Below are positions 21,870-30,444 of a stretch of DNA of 30,928 nucleotides, one piece after another. The stretch covers positions 1-30,928 of the forward strand of contig CAJXAG010000005.1 of NCBI GenBank assembly GCA_913050645.1, given 5' to 3'. Each line of letters opens with the position of its first letter. Within the stretch, counting starts at the first letter, position 1. The DNA comes from an uncultured bacterium. GTDB lineage: Bacteria; Patescibacteriota; Minisyncoccia; Phycocordibacterales; UBA918. The notes under the pieces were generated by a model. It searched no databases. It had not been told where the DNA came from and saw only the letters and a list, made by a program, of their open reading frames with translations. The position numbers were made by a program, and so were the translations under genes.

Positions 21870-23546
21870 CTACATTCGCTCCGGTGCCTCGATTCCAAGC
21901 AGCCACAAACCATTCTTCAGTGTCTGTGCCACCGACTGTGCGACCAATGCTTTATACGAAGCATTCGAGTCAGTAGCGTCCGCAATCTTTTCCTGTGCAT
22001 AGAATGTATTAAATGCTCCGGCTAGTTCAGTCAAATACTGTGCAACCTTGTGTGGTGCGCGATCTTCAACTGCCTCGCGTGCCACCTCTTGGAAACGATA
22101 CAAGAGACGTTCAATTGTGTACGGTTGCCCAGGCAACACCTCGGCAGCGGGTGTCACTCCTGCTTCTGCAGCTTTTTTCAGCACTGAACAAATACGTGCG
22201 TGCGTATACTGCAAGTACGGACCTGATGCACCTTCAAAGGAAAGTGCTTCTTCTTTATCAAAGACGGTGTCTTGAAGAATGTTTCCTTTGAGTGTTGCGT
22301 ACTTGATTGCCCCAAGTGCAATCTGTTGTGCAAGCTGTCGATCCTCACCAAGCTCTGGCGTTGCCTCTTTGATACGTGCTTGTGCTGTATCTGTAATCTC
22401 CTCTACAAAATCGATAGCAGCAATAACATCGCCCGTTCGCGAGGACATCTTCCCTGTGGTTAGACGTACCGTGCCATGACCAATGTGTTCAGTCTTTGCT
22501 TCCAGCTCAGGGTACACAAAACTCATTGCTTTCTTTAGCACCTTAAAGTACTCAGTGATTTCGTTTGCGGTAGAAATGATTGAGTGATCAGATGCACCCA
22601 GTCGATCTTCCTTCATCTTAGCCAATGCAAGCTCCTTTGCTTCGTATGTTGGCAATCCTTCTGAGTTTAGGAATACGCGTGTATGCAAACCATACTCCTC
22701 ACCTTTGAACACCTTTGCACCATCACCGTCGACAAACGTATCGGGGTGATCAAGCACCAACTCCTTCCCTTTTGGGCCTGCTTCACTTTCAAAGAAGTAG
22801 TCGTCAAAGTCGGTACCAACCATTTCATAAATGGTCTGGAAGTATGCTAACGACACTTCACGACCTTTGTCATACAGTGCATTTACCTCCTCATCAGTCC
22901 GTTCGTATATTTTTTTATTCAGCGCCTTAATCGCCGTCTTCACCACCTCGTCTTCACCTTTATACGCAGTAGCCCCCAGTGCATAGGCCTTACCGAGATC
23001 TCGTGCAGTAAAACTACTTTCAGGTGTCAGACTCATCTGCTGCATCCCCCATACCGCGTTTGCTACATGCATCCCAACATCACCCTGGTAGCACAGCCGC
23101 TTGGTGTCTGCACCAGCAAACTGCACCAGTCGAGAAAGCGACTCTCCCACAGAGTTGGTAAAGAGATGCCCGATATGAAACTCTTTAAATGGATTTGGGT
23201 CGGTATATTCAACAAAATACGTTTTACCAGTAAGTGCATCGTGCGTCCCCCACTGCTCTTTCTGCTCCACGCTCTCTGATACTTTCTGTGCAAAAAAATC
23301 ACGAGGCAGATTGAAATTAATAAACCCGGGACCTGCAATCGAAACTTCAAAGCCTTCCAGTTTTGCGACAATTTCTTCTGCTACTTCTCGTGGATTTTTT
23401 CCAAGCTGCTTTGCAGCAATCAGCGCCACGTTACTTGCATAATCACCATGTGCAATATCCGCCGGATGCTCCACCGTAAAAGGCACGTTAGCCACCTCCA
23501 ACTCCTGCAATACTCCAGTGATCGCTTTTTCAATAGTCTGTTTCAT
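21870..23546 (-). CDS. argS: Arginyl-tRNA synthetase
   Basis: A 558-aa class I synthetase. The N-terminal Add1 domain (about 1-105) recognises tRNA-Arg; VEYTDPNPFKEFHIGHL carries HIGH (124-127). GKMSSRTGDV replaces KMSKS, as is usual for ArgRS. DALR anticodon-binding motifs (LQYTHARICSVLKKA, TELAGAFNTFY) complete the protein, which ends near EAPERM as the family does. ATG 23546 has no SD; TATAGT at 23555-23560 lies 8 nt before it, predicting a leaderless mRNA. It is monocistronic, though only 17 nt from the DUF2914 gene upstream, so read-through is possible. Confidence 0.96.
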   Translation of the reverse strand: MKQTIEKAITGVLQELEVANVPFTVEHPADIAHGDYASNVALIAAKQLGKNPREVAEEIVAKLEGFEVSIAGPGFINFNLPRDFFAQKVSESVEQKEQWGTHDALTGKTYFVEYTDPNPFKEFHIGHLFTNSVGESLSRLVQFAGADTKRLCYQGDVGMHVANAVWGMQQMSLTPESSFTARDLGKAYALGATAYKGEDEVVKTAIKALNKKIYERTDEEVNALYDKGREVSLAYFQTIYEMVGTDFDDYFFESEAGPKGKELVLDHPDTFVDGDGAKVFKGEEYGLHTRVFLNSEGLPTYEAKELALAKMKEDRLGASDHSIISTANEITEYFKVLKKAMSFVYPELEAKTEHIGHGTVRLTTGKMSSRTGDVIAAIDFVEEITDTAQARIKEATPELGEDRQLAQQIALGAIKYATLKGNILQDTVFDKEEALSFEGASGPYLQYTHARICSVLKKAAEAGVTPAAEVLPGQPYTIERLLYRFQEVAREAVEDRAPHKVAQYLTELAGAFNTFYAQEKIADATDSNASYKALVAQSVAQTLKNGLWLLGIEAPERM

Positions 23547-23563
23547 GTCCCGTTACTATATAG

Positions 23564-24703
23564 TTATCGTACCTCAGTGACAAGCTCACGCGGTGGCTTT
23601 GTGCTATCGATCTTAAATACTTCCCGTCCAAGCACCTGCCCACGCTTGGTTTCAACGGAGCAACGCCATTTCCCATCAGTGTAGTTGGTAATCAGTGTAT
23701 ACCCACGAAATCCCTTATCACGACCGCCGGAAATATTATACGGGAGGTTTGCACGCTCTTCCCATTCACCAGTCTCAGGATTTTTCTGTTCCCACACATG
23801 CACAATGTCAGTCTGCAACTTTGTTGGAGCAAACACCTGCGCAAAACAGAAAATAGAATCGTCAGGAAGTGCCCGGAAGGTTCGATCAGAATCTTTAAAG
23901 GGTTGCCACCAGTACCCTTCTTCATACTTAAGATGATACTCACCATTTTCAAAACGTACTGCATTGTGATAGATACCAACATCTTTCAATGACAGCGGGA
24001 TTGGTGGAATGATGTTCGTGAAGTATAGGAAGTTGAACGCTACGAAGATAGAGCCGATAGTAAATACAATCGAACGCATTTGCATTGACATGAAATTTGG
24101 CACAATGCGATACAGTACTTTGACAAACTGGTGCATTATCAATAGTGCCAGTAGACCACCCCCGACAAACACCCATGGACCCATCCAGCCGGTAAAGACC
24201 GGCACCACCAGCACAACGTATGAAAAAAGACCAATAAACAAAATGGCAAGGTTGTAGATCAACCGTGATGTGCGTTCGCGAATCGTTTCATTTCCATAAA
24301 TCGCAAGGAGAATTACCAACATAAACGGCCATGTCTGCGCCCACGCACCACTGCGACCATAGAATATAAGCATACCTGAGAGCAAGCCACCAAACGCGAA
24401 TTGCACTAAAAGTGGTGCATACTTACGTGTAAACGCTCCTTTCTTTCCTTGTATTTTGTGTGCGGCAGATGCATACATGAGCAAGAGTGCAATCATTGCG
24501 AGTAGTACGTATGACGCAAGGATAAAGTTATCAAACAACTGGTCCACGCGATTAAGCGTGATGTTGTCGATAATAAAACCAAACACAAAAGAAAGAGTCA
24601 TCCAGTGACGCTTTACTCTTGCAATCGATTGTCGGGGAATCCGCGACCTTGCTGTAGTCTCCTGCGGAACCTGTGATACTTCTTGTGTCTGCTGTTCTTC
24701 CAT
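23564..24703 (-). CDS. Polytopic membrane protein with C-terminal DUF2914 domain
   Basis: A 379-aa protein. A short basic N-terminus precedes about eight hydrophobic helices (about 40-255), then a roughly 120-aa soluble C-terminal domain with FCFAQVFAPT, VHVWEQ, NISGGRDKGFRGYTL and WRCSVET...VLGREVF, the pattern of DUF2914 (Trp- and Gly-rich beta domain). ATG 24703 is chosen because TACAAT lies at 24712-24717, 8 nt upstream; the frame extends to a GTG at 24835 but would run through a candidate RNA gene. The helices may sense or anchor while the domain faces outside; function is unknown. Confidence 0.82.
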   Translation of the reverse strand: MEEQQTQEVSQVPQETTARSRIPRQSIARVKRHWMTLSFVFGFIIDNITLNRVDQLFDNFILASYVLLAMIALLLMYASAAHKIQGKKGAFTRKYAPLLVQFAFGGLLSGMLIFYGRSGAWAQTWPFMLVILLAIYGNETIRERTSRLIYNLAILFIGLFSYVVLVVPVFTGWMGPWVFVGGGLLALLIMHQFVKVLYRIVPNFMSMQMRSIVFTIGSIFVAFNFLYFTNIIPPIPLSLKDVGIYHNAVRFENGEYHLKYEEGYWWQPFKDSDRTFRALPDDSIFCFAQVFAPTKLQTDIVHVWEQKNPETGEWEERANLPYNISGGRDKGFRGYTLITNYTDGKWRCSVETKRGQVLGREVFKIDSTKPPRELVTEVR

Positions 24704-24711
24704 GTCTGTGT

Positions 24712-24717
24712 ATTGTA
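24712..24717 (-). promoter_or_regulatory. -10 box TACAAT of the DUF2914 gene
   Basis: Hexamer 8 nt before ATG 24703, preceded by AG as in recO. It supports the short start and a leaderless transcript. Confidence 0.55.
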
Positions 24718-24734
24718 CTAAATCAGAAGCATAA

Positions 24735-24846
24735 AAGAAAAAGGCCCCGCGCACATGTCGCGGGGCCAAGTGTGGAACGGGGACAGTGTGAACCGTTGGG
24801 TGACGGTTCAAGGGACAGGATCCAGGATGTTCCACGTCCTGGATAT
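24735..24846 (-). ncRNA. Candidate small structured RNA with pseudoknot and own terminator
   Basis: On the minus strand a possible promoter (TTGCTT 24880-24875, 16-nt spacer, TACAGT 24858-24853) precedes a roughly 110-nt stretch with no ORF. Hairpin 1 pairs 24844-24837 with 24827-24820; its loop holds GTGGAAC, complementary to GTTCCAC at 24778-24772 (pseudoknot). Hairpin 2 pairs 24809-24803 with 24796-24790. A final 9-bp GC stem (24767-24759 with 24751-24743) followed by TTTTTCTTTT is a strong terminator. It does not match the SRP, 6S, tmRNA or RNase P motifs I know. Confidence 0.55.
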
Positions 24847-24870
24847 GTATTCACTGTACCGGAGCTATGT

Positions 24871-24907
24871 AAAAAAGCAAGAGCGGCGCCTGCGGCGCCG
24901 CTCTTGC
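24871..24907 (-). terminator. Terminator of glyA
   Basis: A 14-bp perfect GC-rich stem (24877-24890 with 24894-24907, TGC loop) followed on the minus strand by six T, 18 nt after the glyA stop. Confidence 0.93.
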
Positions 24908-24924
24908 AATTTTTGTATATCCTT

Positions 24925-26199
24925 CTATGCAAAGCTTTCCGGTACCGGGTGCGCTTCGCACATCTGTTCCACTTCCGTTTTCAACGTCGCTTTCAGTTGT
25001 GCATTGTCCTTGTCCTTCATTACTTCAATCATGATCTCAGCCAAACGTGTCGCTTGCTCCTCTTTCATGCCGCGCGTGGTCATTGCAGGGGTACCAAAGC
25101 GAATACCTGACGGATCCATAGCGGTACGTGACTCGTCGGCGATCATGTTTTTATTGAGCGTAATGCCGATCTCATCAAGCACATCCTCTGCCTCTTGCCC
25201 AGTCACCCCAAGTGAACCGTACACATCAGCAAGCAAGAGGTGGTTGTCCGTCCCGCCTCCAAGCAGACGTACATCATTGTCCAAAAAGACCTTTTCCATC
25301 GCTTTTGCATTTTTTAAGATCTGCTGACAGTACTCTTTAAACGCAGGCTTTAGTGCCTCACCAAATGCCACCGCCTTCCCTGCAATCAAATTCATGTGTG
25401 GACCTCCTTGTAGTCCTGGAAATACTGCTTTGTTTATTTTCTGTGCAATTGCTTTATCTTCTCGAATAAGAATCATTCCCCCACGTGGACCACGCATCGT
25501 CTTATGTGTGGTTGAGGTAATCACATCAAAGCCGTAGTCAAATGGATTCTTCACGACACCACCTGCAATAAGCCCCGCAATATGTGCCATATCAGCAACC
25601 GCATATGCACCAACCTCACGCGCAATATCAACAAACTTTTGATAGTCGAGCTCTCGCGAGTATGCAGAAAACCCTGCGAGAATAATCTTTGGCTTATGCT
25701 CAAGTGCTACCTCGCGAAGCTCGTCATAATCAATCTCCCCCGTATCTACATCTTTCATTTTGTATCGCACAAAGTTGAACACTTTATTGATGCTTGTGGT
25801 GGGGTGACCATGGGTAAGGTGTCCGCCATGAGAAAGATCCATCCCCAGTACGGTATCCCCTGGCTCCATCAATGCAAAGTACATCGCGACGTTTGCAGGC
25901 GCGCCTGAAAGGGACTGGACGTTTGCATACTGGCACTTAAAAAGTTTACATGCGCGATCAATCGCAAGTTGTTCCACTACATCAGTGTAGTCCTGACCGC
26001 CATAGTACCGGCGCCCGGGATATCCTTCTGAGTACTTGTTGGTAAGCACAGAGCCATTTGCCTCACGCACTGCCCGAGAGACATAGTTCTCGCTGGGGAT
26101 CAGTTCAATCCCTTTTGCTTCACGCGCCTCCTCTCCAATAATCGCTTCGTAGATTTCTGGATCCTGTTCTTTTATAAAGTTATATTGATTTTCATTCAT
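24925..26199 (-). CDS. glyA: Serine hydroxymethyltransferase
   Basis: A 424-aa PLP enzyme converting serine and tetrahydrofolate to glycine and 5,10-methylene-tetrahydrofolate, the methyl donor for ThyA encoded nearby. PLP lysine K233 lies in STTHKTMRGPRGG; other signatures are LIPSENYVS (33-41), YPGRRYYGG and DMAHIAGL. Length and motifs are normal for bacterial SHMT. ATG 26199 has no SD. It stands alone with a strong terminator but in a neighbourhood with tmk, mazG and thyA that together supply dTMP. Confidence 0.96.
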   Translation of the reverse strand: MNENQYNFIKEQDPEIYEAIIGEEAREAKGIELIPSENYVSRAVREANGSVLTNKYSEGYPGRRYYGGQDYTDVVEQLAIDRACKLFKCQYANVQSLSGAPANVAMYFALMEPGDTVLGMDLSHGGHLTHGHPTTSINKVFNFVRYKMKDVDTGEIDYDELREVALEHKPKIILAGFSAYSRELDYQKFVDIAREVGAYAVADMAHIAGLIAGGVVKNPFDYGFDVITSTTHKTMRGPRGGMILIREDKAIAQKINKAVFPGLQGGPHMNLIAGKAVAFGEALKPAFKEYCQQILKNAKAMEKVFLDNDVRLLGGGTDNHLLLADVYGSLGVTGQEAEDVLDEIGITLNKNMIADESRTAMDPSGIRFGTPAMTTRGMKEEQATRLAEIMIEVMKDKDNAQLKATLKTEVEQMCEAHPVPESFA

Positions 26200-26289
26200 A
26201 GTTTTTTAGTTAGATAGTTAGTAATACACCCCTTCTATAAAGGATCACTCAAACGTCTTTTACAAAAATCAGAATAGTACAACATAGGC

Positions 26290-26985
26290 CTATAGATACT
26301 TAGAAACTATTCCATATATTTCTTCATGTATATCTTCGCGTGAACGAAGCTCATTACCATCCATACATGCGATACTCACCCACCCGTCATGGTCCTGCAC
26401 AATCTGCTGTGCACACCGTGCAACCTTCTGTTGGTGTTCTCGATTAGCCTCGGCAACATCAGCAGTTTTTTGTCCGATGCTCACCATATACTCAAGTAAT
26501 TTCGCACTTTTCTCTGGGGACACATTAAGGTGAACGGTAACGTCAGGTCGCGGAAGGCCGAACACATCGTGCTCAATGTGTTCAAGCCACTTCAAGAACT
26601 CAGCACGCTGTGCATCATCATCGATCTTCGCTCCCTGATGCATCATATTTGCACTGACGTACCGATCAAACAAAACCACTTTCCCTTCTAAGAGCCACTG
26701 TTCAAGCTCAGCTTTTGACTCAAAGCGATCAGCAGCAAACAACGCAGCAGCAATCTTCGGGTCTAGTGACATAAAGTCTCCATGCTTTCCATCAAGACAT
26801 TCACGCAAAAGGGCGCCAAATGCATTTTGCTCATAGCGCGGGAAACCCACCTTCTCCACCGCAACTCCTTCTTTTTCTAAACGTGCTTTAAGCAACGCAA
26901 CCTGTGTTGCCTTACCAGTACTATCAGCCCCATCTATAACAATAATTTGCGCCTTTTTCTCCATAGTATTATCGATTATCACCAC
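26290..26985 (-). CDS. tmk: Thymidylate kinase-like dNMP kinase
   Basis: A 231-aa P-loop kinase phosphorylating dTMP to dTDP. The P-loop reads DGADSTGKATQ (variant of the usual DGxGKTT), followed by VGFPRY and, later, the DRYVSANMMHQG motif typical of TMK. GTG 26985 is given as start because AGGAGG sits 5 nt upstream; ATG 26964 (MEKKAQIIVIDG) is the alternative and matches the family start better, but has no SD. The gene overlaps the 3' end of the mazG-like gene by 17 nt with the GTG start, implying co-transcription. Confidence 0.88.
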   Translation of the reverse strand: MVIIDNTMEKKAQIIVIDGADSTGKATQVALLKARLEKEGVAVEKVGFPRYEQNAFGALLRECLDGKHGDFMSLDPKIAAALFAADRFESKAELEQWLLEGKVVLFDRYVSANMMHQGAKIDDDAQRAEFLKWLEHIEHDVFGLPRPDVTVHLNVSPEKSAKLLEYMVSIGQKTADVAEANREHQQKVARCAQQIVQDHDGWVSIACMDGNELRSREDIHEEIYGIVSKYL

Positions 26986-27310
26986 TTCCTCCTAATTTAC
27001 CCCGATCCATTCGTGAGTAAAGCTTATCAATATTCATTTGCGCAACATCGGACAAAGAGAGACTAAACTCTGAAGAGAGCTGCGCAATGTACCACAACAC
27101 ATCACCAAGCTCCTTTGCAAGTTCTTGTTTCTGGTCGTCGTTAAGTTCACTTGGCTTAAAGATACCTCCGTCACGCATATGCTTTTTAAGCTTATCCGCT
27201 ATCTCACCCGCCTCTCCCACGAGGCCCATAACGGGATAGGTAAACGTATCACCTACATCGGGATACTTTGCGGTGACGCGTGATTTTTCTTGATACTCTT
27301 TAAAATCCAT
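26969..27310 (-). CDS. MazG-like nucleotide pyrophosphohydrolase
   Basis: A 113-aa all-helical NTP-PPase. GLVGEAGEIADKLKKH gives the EExxE-type metal site, and KELGDVLWYIAQLS provides the second ExxD motif. Short single-domain members (like RS21-C6/iMazG) hydrolyse dCTP or other (d)NTPs to monophosphates, which would feed dUMP/dTMP synthesis or clean the pool. ATG 27310 is preferred to TTG 27319 since GATAAT (27319-27324) lies 8 nt before it, again without SD. First gene of an operon with tmk. Confidence 0.85.
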   Translation of the reverse strand: MDFKEYQEKSRVTAKYPDVGDTFTYPVMGLVGEAGEIADKLKKHMRDGGIFKPSELNDDQKQELAKELGDVLWYIAQLSSEFSLSLSDVAQMNIDKLYSRMDRGKLGGSGDNR

Positions 27311-27324
27311 AGGAAGCAATTATC

Positions 27325-27501
27325 ATTAATGTATCACTAAGTGTACCACCCTCATGTTGTCTGCTCATACTTAGAATACATATTCAAAGATGCGTACAGA
27401 GCACAACAATGTTTTTTATTGCCTAATATATTCTCCCCTACCTCACTCCAATCTCGTAGGGTATTATTGGACATACATTATCGATCTAATACACCAACAC
27501 T
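27325..27501. other. Intergenic region between mazG-like gene and thyA
   Basis: AT-rich divergent promoter region of about 180 bp. A possible thyA -35 TTGGAC at about 27469 can be paired with a weak TACACC after 17 nt. I see no hairpin, repeat or small gene with an SD. Confidence 0.4.
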
Positions 27502-28419
27502 ATGCAATACAAACCATACGAAGAACGTACCCTAGACGAGCAATACAAGAACCTTCTGAAAGACATTCTTGAGCGTGGCATTCGCTCTAAGTCACAAGCG
27601 GGCACTACTGCAGAGACCCCTGGTGGAACTGACTGTATTACGCTGATGGGTGCAACCCCTATGCGCTTTGACCTCTCTAATGGTTTCCCAATGATCACCG
27701 AGCGGAGTGTAAAAGGCTTCTGGAAGCAGGCAGTTGGTGAGATCATCGGTTTTGCAAACGGTGCACAAACACTCGAGGAACTCGAGTCGTATGGCTGCAA
27801 GTTCTGGACAAACTTCATCACCCCAGAAAAGTGTGCAAAGCGAGGTCTCCCAGAAGGCGATCTTGGTCCCGGTTCATACGGTGCTGCTTTCCATCACTTC
27901 CCCACTGCAGAAGGTGAACCATACAACCAGTTCCAGAACATCATTGAACAGATTGCATTTAAGCCGCACCTGAAGACTCACTTTATTTCTCCGTGGATAC
28001 CGCAGTACACCATTCGTGGAGAAGGCAAGCAGCAGAAGGTAGTGGTGTGCCCATGCCACGGATGGCTTCACCTACGTATCCTCAACAACAAGTTGTACCT
28101 GCATATGTTCCAGCGCTCAGGCGACGTCCCGATCGGCGTACCCTCAAACATGATGCAGTATGCAGCACTTCTGATGATGCTTTCTAAGGCAACCGGGTAC
28201 GAACCAGGTGAGTATATTCACACCATTTCTGATGCGCATATATATGTAGATCAGGTTGACGCGGTAAAAGAAATCATTGAGCGAGACACACTTCCCTTCC
28301 CGACCATGCACTTTAATAACGACAGCACTGACTTCTGGAGCTATCGTGTTGAAGACTTTGAGCTTGGTGACGACTACGAGCGCGGTGATCCTATTAAAGA
28401 TATCCCGGTAGCAATCTAA
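27502..28419 (+). CDS. thyA: Thymidylate synthase
   Basis: A 305-aa enzyme methylating dUMP to dTMP with methylene-tetrahydrofolate. The nucleophile is C185 in VVVCPCHGW; RSGDVPIGVPSNMMQYA (205-221) holds the phosphate Arg and the dUMP-binding Asn N216, and HIYVDQ (246-251) the sugar contact. The residues after PCH (GWLHLRI) differ from the common QFYV-type sequence, and there is an insert-like stretch around 110-130, so it is a divergent ThyA. Its partners glyA, tmk and mazG lie within 4 kb. ATG 27502 is the only start that gives a family-like N-terminus; no SD. Confidence 0.94.
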   Translation: MQYKPYEERTLDEQYKNLLKDILERGIRSKSQAGTTAETPGGTDCITLMGATPMRFDLSNGFPMITERSVKGFWKQAVGEIIGFANGAQTLEELESYGCKFWTNFITPEKCAKRGLPEGDLGPGSYGAAFHHFPTAEGEPYNQFQNIIEQIAFKPHLKTHFISPWIPQYTIRGEGKQQKVVVCPCHGWLHLRILNNKLYLHMFQRSGDVPIGVPSNMMQYAALLMMLSKATGYEPGEYIHTISDAHIYVDQVDAVKEIIERDTLPFPTMHFNNDSTDFWSYRVEDFELGDDYERGDPIKDIPVAI

Positions 28420-28455
28420 GTCCACAAAAGTCACCAAAATGAATTGGTAGACGTG

Positions 28456-28461
28456 TATAAT
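28456..28461 (+). promoter_or_regulatory. -10 box TATAAT of the HIT gene
   Basis: Consensus hexamer 21 nt before ATG 28483. It argues against the longer in-frame TTG start at 28444. Confidence 0.55.
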
Positions 28462-28482
28462 TATGTTATACACAACGTCCGT

Positions 28483-28956
28483 ATGGAAACTACAAACAAA
28501 ACTAGTTTTGTTCTAACTGAGAATGCAAGAACGGATTTACAAAAAGAGACCATGGCTCGCATTGAAGCGGATGGTGTCTGTCCTTTCTGTGCGGAACATT
28601 TTGAAACATATCACACCGAGCCTGTTCTCAAAAAAACAAAAAATTGGATACTCACAACCAATTTTAGTCCCTATGGTGATGGAAAAGCTCAGCATCATTT
28701 TCTTTTTGTTTACAATGCTGGCCACATCAACAAGCCCGGTGAAATGACTGACGATGCAAGAATTGAACTTTTCGATTTGGTAGATGAGCTATCAACAAAA
28801 CACAATCTTGAAGGCGGCTCAATACTAATGAGATTTGGCGATGGTAAAATTAATGGCAGTAGTGTTGAACATCTGCACGCTCATCTAATTGTTGGGCAAA
28901 GGCAAGACGAGAACACGAAGGGACTCAAAGTTAAAGTCGGGTACATACCGAAATGA
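28483..28956 (+). CDS. HIT-family hydrolase
   Basis: A 157-aa histidine-triad protein. A CPFC pair (about 33-36) and a later H may bind zinc; the triad is VEHLHAHLIVG near the C-terminus, with GGSILMRFGDG before it. Members hydrolyse Ap4A-type dinucleotides or nucleotide phosphoramidates. ATG 28483 is chosen from TATAAT at 28456-28461. The stop is TGA directly before a terminator. The gene is noticeably more A-rich than its neighbours (many AAA, ATT codons), which may mean separate origin. It is monocistronic between thyA and mltG. Confidence 0.88.
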   Translation: METTNKTSFVLTENARTDLQKETMARIEADGVCPFCAEHFETYHTEPVLKKTKNWILTTNFSPYGDGKAQHHFLFVYNAGHINKPGEMTDDARIELFDLVDELSTKHNLEGGSILMRFGDGKINGSSVEHLHAHLIVGQRQDENTKGLKVKVGYIPK

Positions 28957-28960
28957 AAAC

Positions 28961-28984
28961 AGCGGCCAAAGGCCGCTTTTTTCT
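28961..28984 (+). terminator. Terminator of the HIT gene
   Basis: AGCGGCC (28961-28967) pairs with GGCCGCT (28971-28977) around AAA, followed by a T-tract. Confidence 0.93.
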
Positions 28985-29002
28985 ATGTCATAATACACGG
29001 CA

Positions 29003-30019
29003 ATGGCACGCAAGAAAGTTACCCTGCGTCAGCTACAGATCGTCCGCATCACACTCTGGTGTCTTGTGTGTGCTTCGGTCGTGCTTGGAGTAAGCCTGCT
29101 CTTTATTCTGAAATCAAAAGAGGTTGCGTATGAAGCGGTACAGATGCATCCACAGCTCCTGCCTCTACCTATAGGTGTTGATCCCGCAACACAAACCATC
29201 ACTGAACAACCCAACATAGACTTCTATCAAAAACTTCTCTTTGCCAGTGAATACAGCAACGCGAAACTCAGCTTTCTCAAGCGTATCCAAAAAAAATTCT
29301 TGCGGGAAGGCTGGTATCAAAATCTCGCTTCAGCCAATACGAAGATACTGGTGATTTATGCAGGACAACGAAAAGAAGAGATTATTGACTCGTTTGGAGA
29401 TATCCTCCGATGGAGCGTACCAGAGCGTGCTGCGTTTGAGGCACTGGTGCTCGGCGACCAAGAGGTACTGTCTGAAGGACTGTTCTTCCCCGGAAGCTAC
29501 GTGGTCGATAGCGATGCAACGCCGACCTATGTCGCAACACTACTCATTACCCGTTTTAATACAAACGTGACACTCCGCTACGCTCCAGAAGTAGCTGCAC
29601 AAGTTCCGCTACAGCAAGCGCTCATCGTTGCGTCACTGATCGAACGTGAGGCGTATACCTTTGCAGACATGCGTATTATCTCTGGAGTTATTTGGAACCG
29701 TCTCTTTACCGACATGAAACTCCAACTCGACGCGACACTGCAATACGCAAAAGGCTCACGCAACTATGAGCCTGAGTGGTGGCCACAACCACTTCCTGAA
29801 GATAAGTATATCGATTCTCCATACAACACGTATCAGAACACTGGACTACCCCCTGCACCGATTGCAAACCCGTCTGGAACGGCGCTCCTAGCAGCGCTCA
29901 ATCCCATCGCGTCAGACTGCCTCTTCTACTTCCACGATAGCAGTGGAGACCTCTACTGTTCAAAAAACTATGAAGAACACGTGACGAAACTAAAACGCCT
30001 CTACGGCAGCGGTCGCTAA
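29003..30019 (+). CDS. mltG: Endolytic murein transglycosylase MltG
   Basis: A 338-aa membrane-anchored lytic transglycosylase that cleaves nascent glycan strands. One transmembrane helix (about 13-37) follows a basic N-terminus. The YceG core has LFFPGSYVV, ALIVASLIEREA with catalytic E214, GVIWNRL, MKLQLDATLQYA, SPYNTYQNTGLPPAPIANPS, and the closing YFHDSSGDLYCSKNYEEH. Length is typical. CATAAT (28989-28994) ends 8 nt before ATG with no SD, so probably leaderless. With the carboxypeptidase at the other end of the window it is one of two peptidoglycan enzymes here. Confidence 0.95.
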   Translation: MARKKVTLRQLQIVRITLWCLVCASVVLGVSLLFILKSKEVAYEAVQMHPQLLPLPIGVDPATQTITEQPNIDFYQKLLFASEYSNAKLSFLKRIQKKFLREGWYQNLASANTKILVIYAGQRKEEIIDSFGDILRWSVPERAAFEALVLGDQEVLSEGLFFPGSYVVDSDATPTYVATLLITRFNTNVTLRYAPEVAAQVPLQQALIVASLIEREAYTFADMRIISGVIWNRLFTDMKLQLDATLQYAKGSRNYEPEWWPQPLPEDKYIDSPYNTYQNTGLPPAPIANPSGTALLAALNPIASDCLFYFHDSSGDLYCSKNYEEHVTKLKRLYGSGR

Positions 30020-30028
30020 ATTGCGACG

Positions 30029-30355
30029 TTATTGTCTCAATATCTCTTCAGCTAATGATTGGATCGCAACAGGGTCATCTAGGTAGCGTTCTGGTACCTT
30101 CCACCAATTTTTAATCACCACTGGTTCTTTTTTATCCTTGCGTGTATATGAAAACTGTTCTGAACCTTCGTCACGAAAGCGTTGTTGCAACGTGACGTCT
30201 ACCACCTTGAAATACAGCTCTTCGTAGAGCACGACGCCTAACTGGTTGCCATCTACCGTAAACAACACACCACCAAACATGCACTTACTTTGTATCGTTC
30301 CTACCCCCTCGAGCATTTCCGTGATATATGCAAGATATTCTTCTGAGACCGCCAT
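30029..30355 (-). CDS. TfoX N-terminal domain protein
   Basis: A 108-aa single-domain protein. MFGGVLFTVDGNQLGVVLYEELYFKV and the following DEGSEQFSY match TfoX_N, as in YccR/Sxy-type proteins. It lacks the TfoX C-terminal domain. TfoX/Sxy regulates competence in Gammaproteobacteria; stand-alone TfoX_N proteins have no established role, so competence should not be assumed. ATG 30355 is preferred over GTG 30364 because TATAGT at 30363-30368 lies 7 nt before it, which makes the longer form overlap the promoter. Convergent with mltG, with only 9 nt between stops. Confidence 0.85.
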   Translation of the reverse strand: MAVSEEYLAYITEMLEGVGTIQSKCMFGGVLFTVDGNQLGVVLYEELYFKVVDVTLQQRFRDEGSEQFSYTRKDKKEPVVIKNWWKVPERYLDDPVAIQSLAEEILRQ

Positions 30356-30444
30356 TGTCTTCACTATACAACATTATTTTCTTGTCGAACGCCCTGTTTT
30401 GAGATACATTCAAAGAAGCAGTACACAAAAAGGAGGGAGGGACA

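Noticed and set aside
24704..24835. N-terminal extension of the DUF2914 protein from a GTG
   Set aside because: It would translate the candidate RNA hairpins and cross the TACAAT promoter.
24735..24846. SRP RNA, 6S RNA or tmRNA
   Set aside because: The SRP GGAA-loop motif and tmRNA acceptor features are absent, and no 6S-like long double helix with central bubble is visible.
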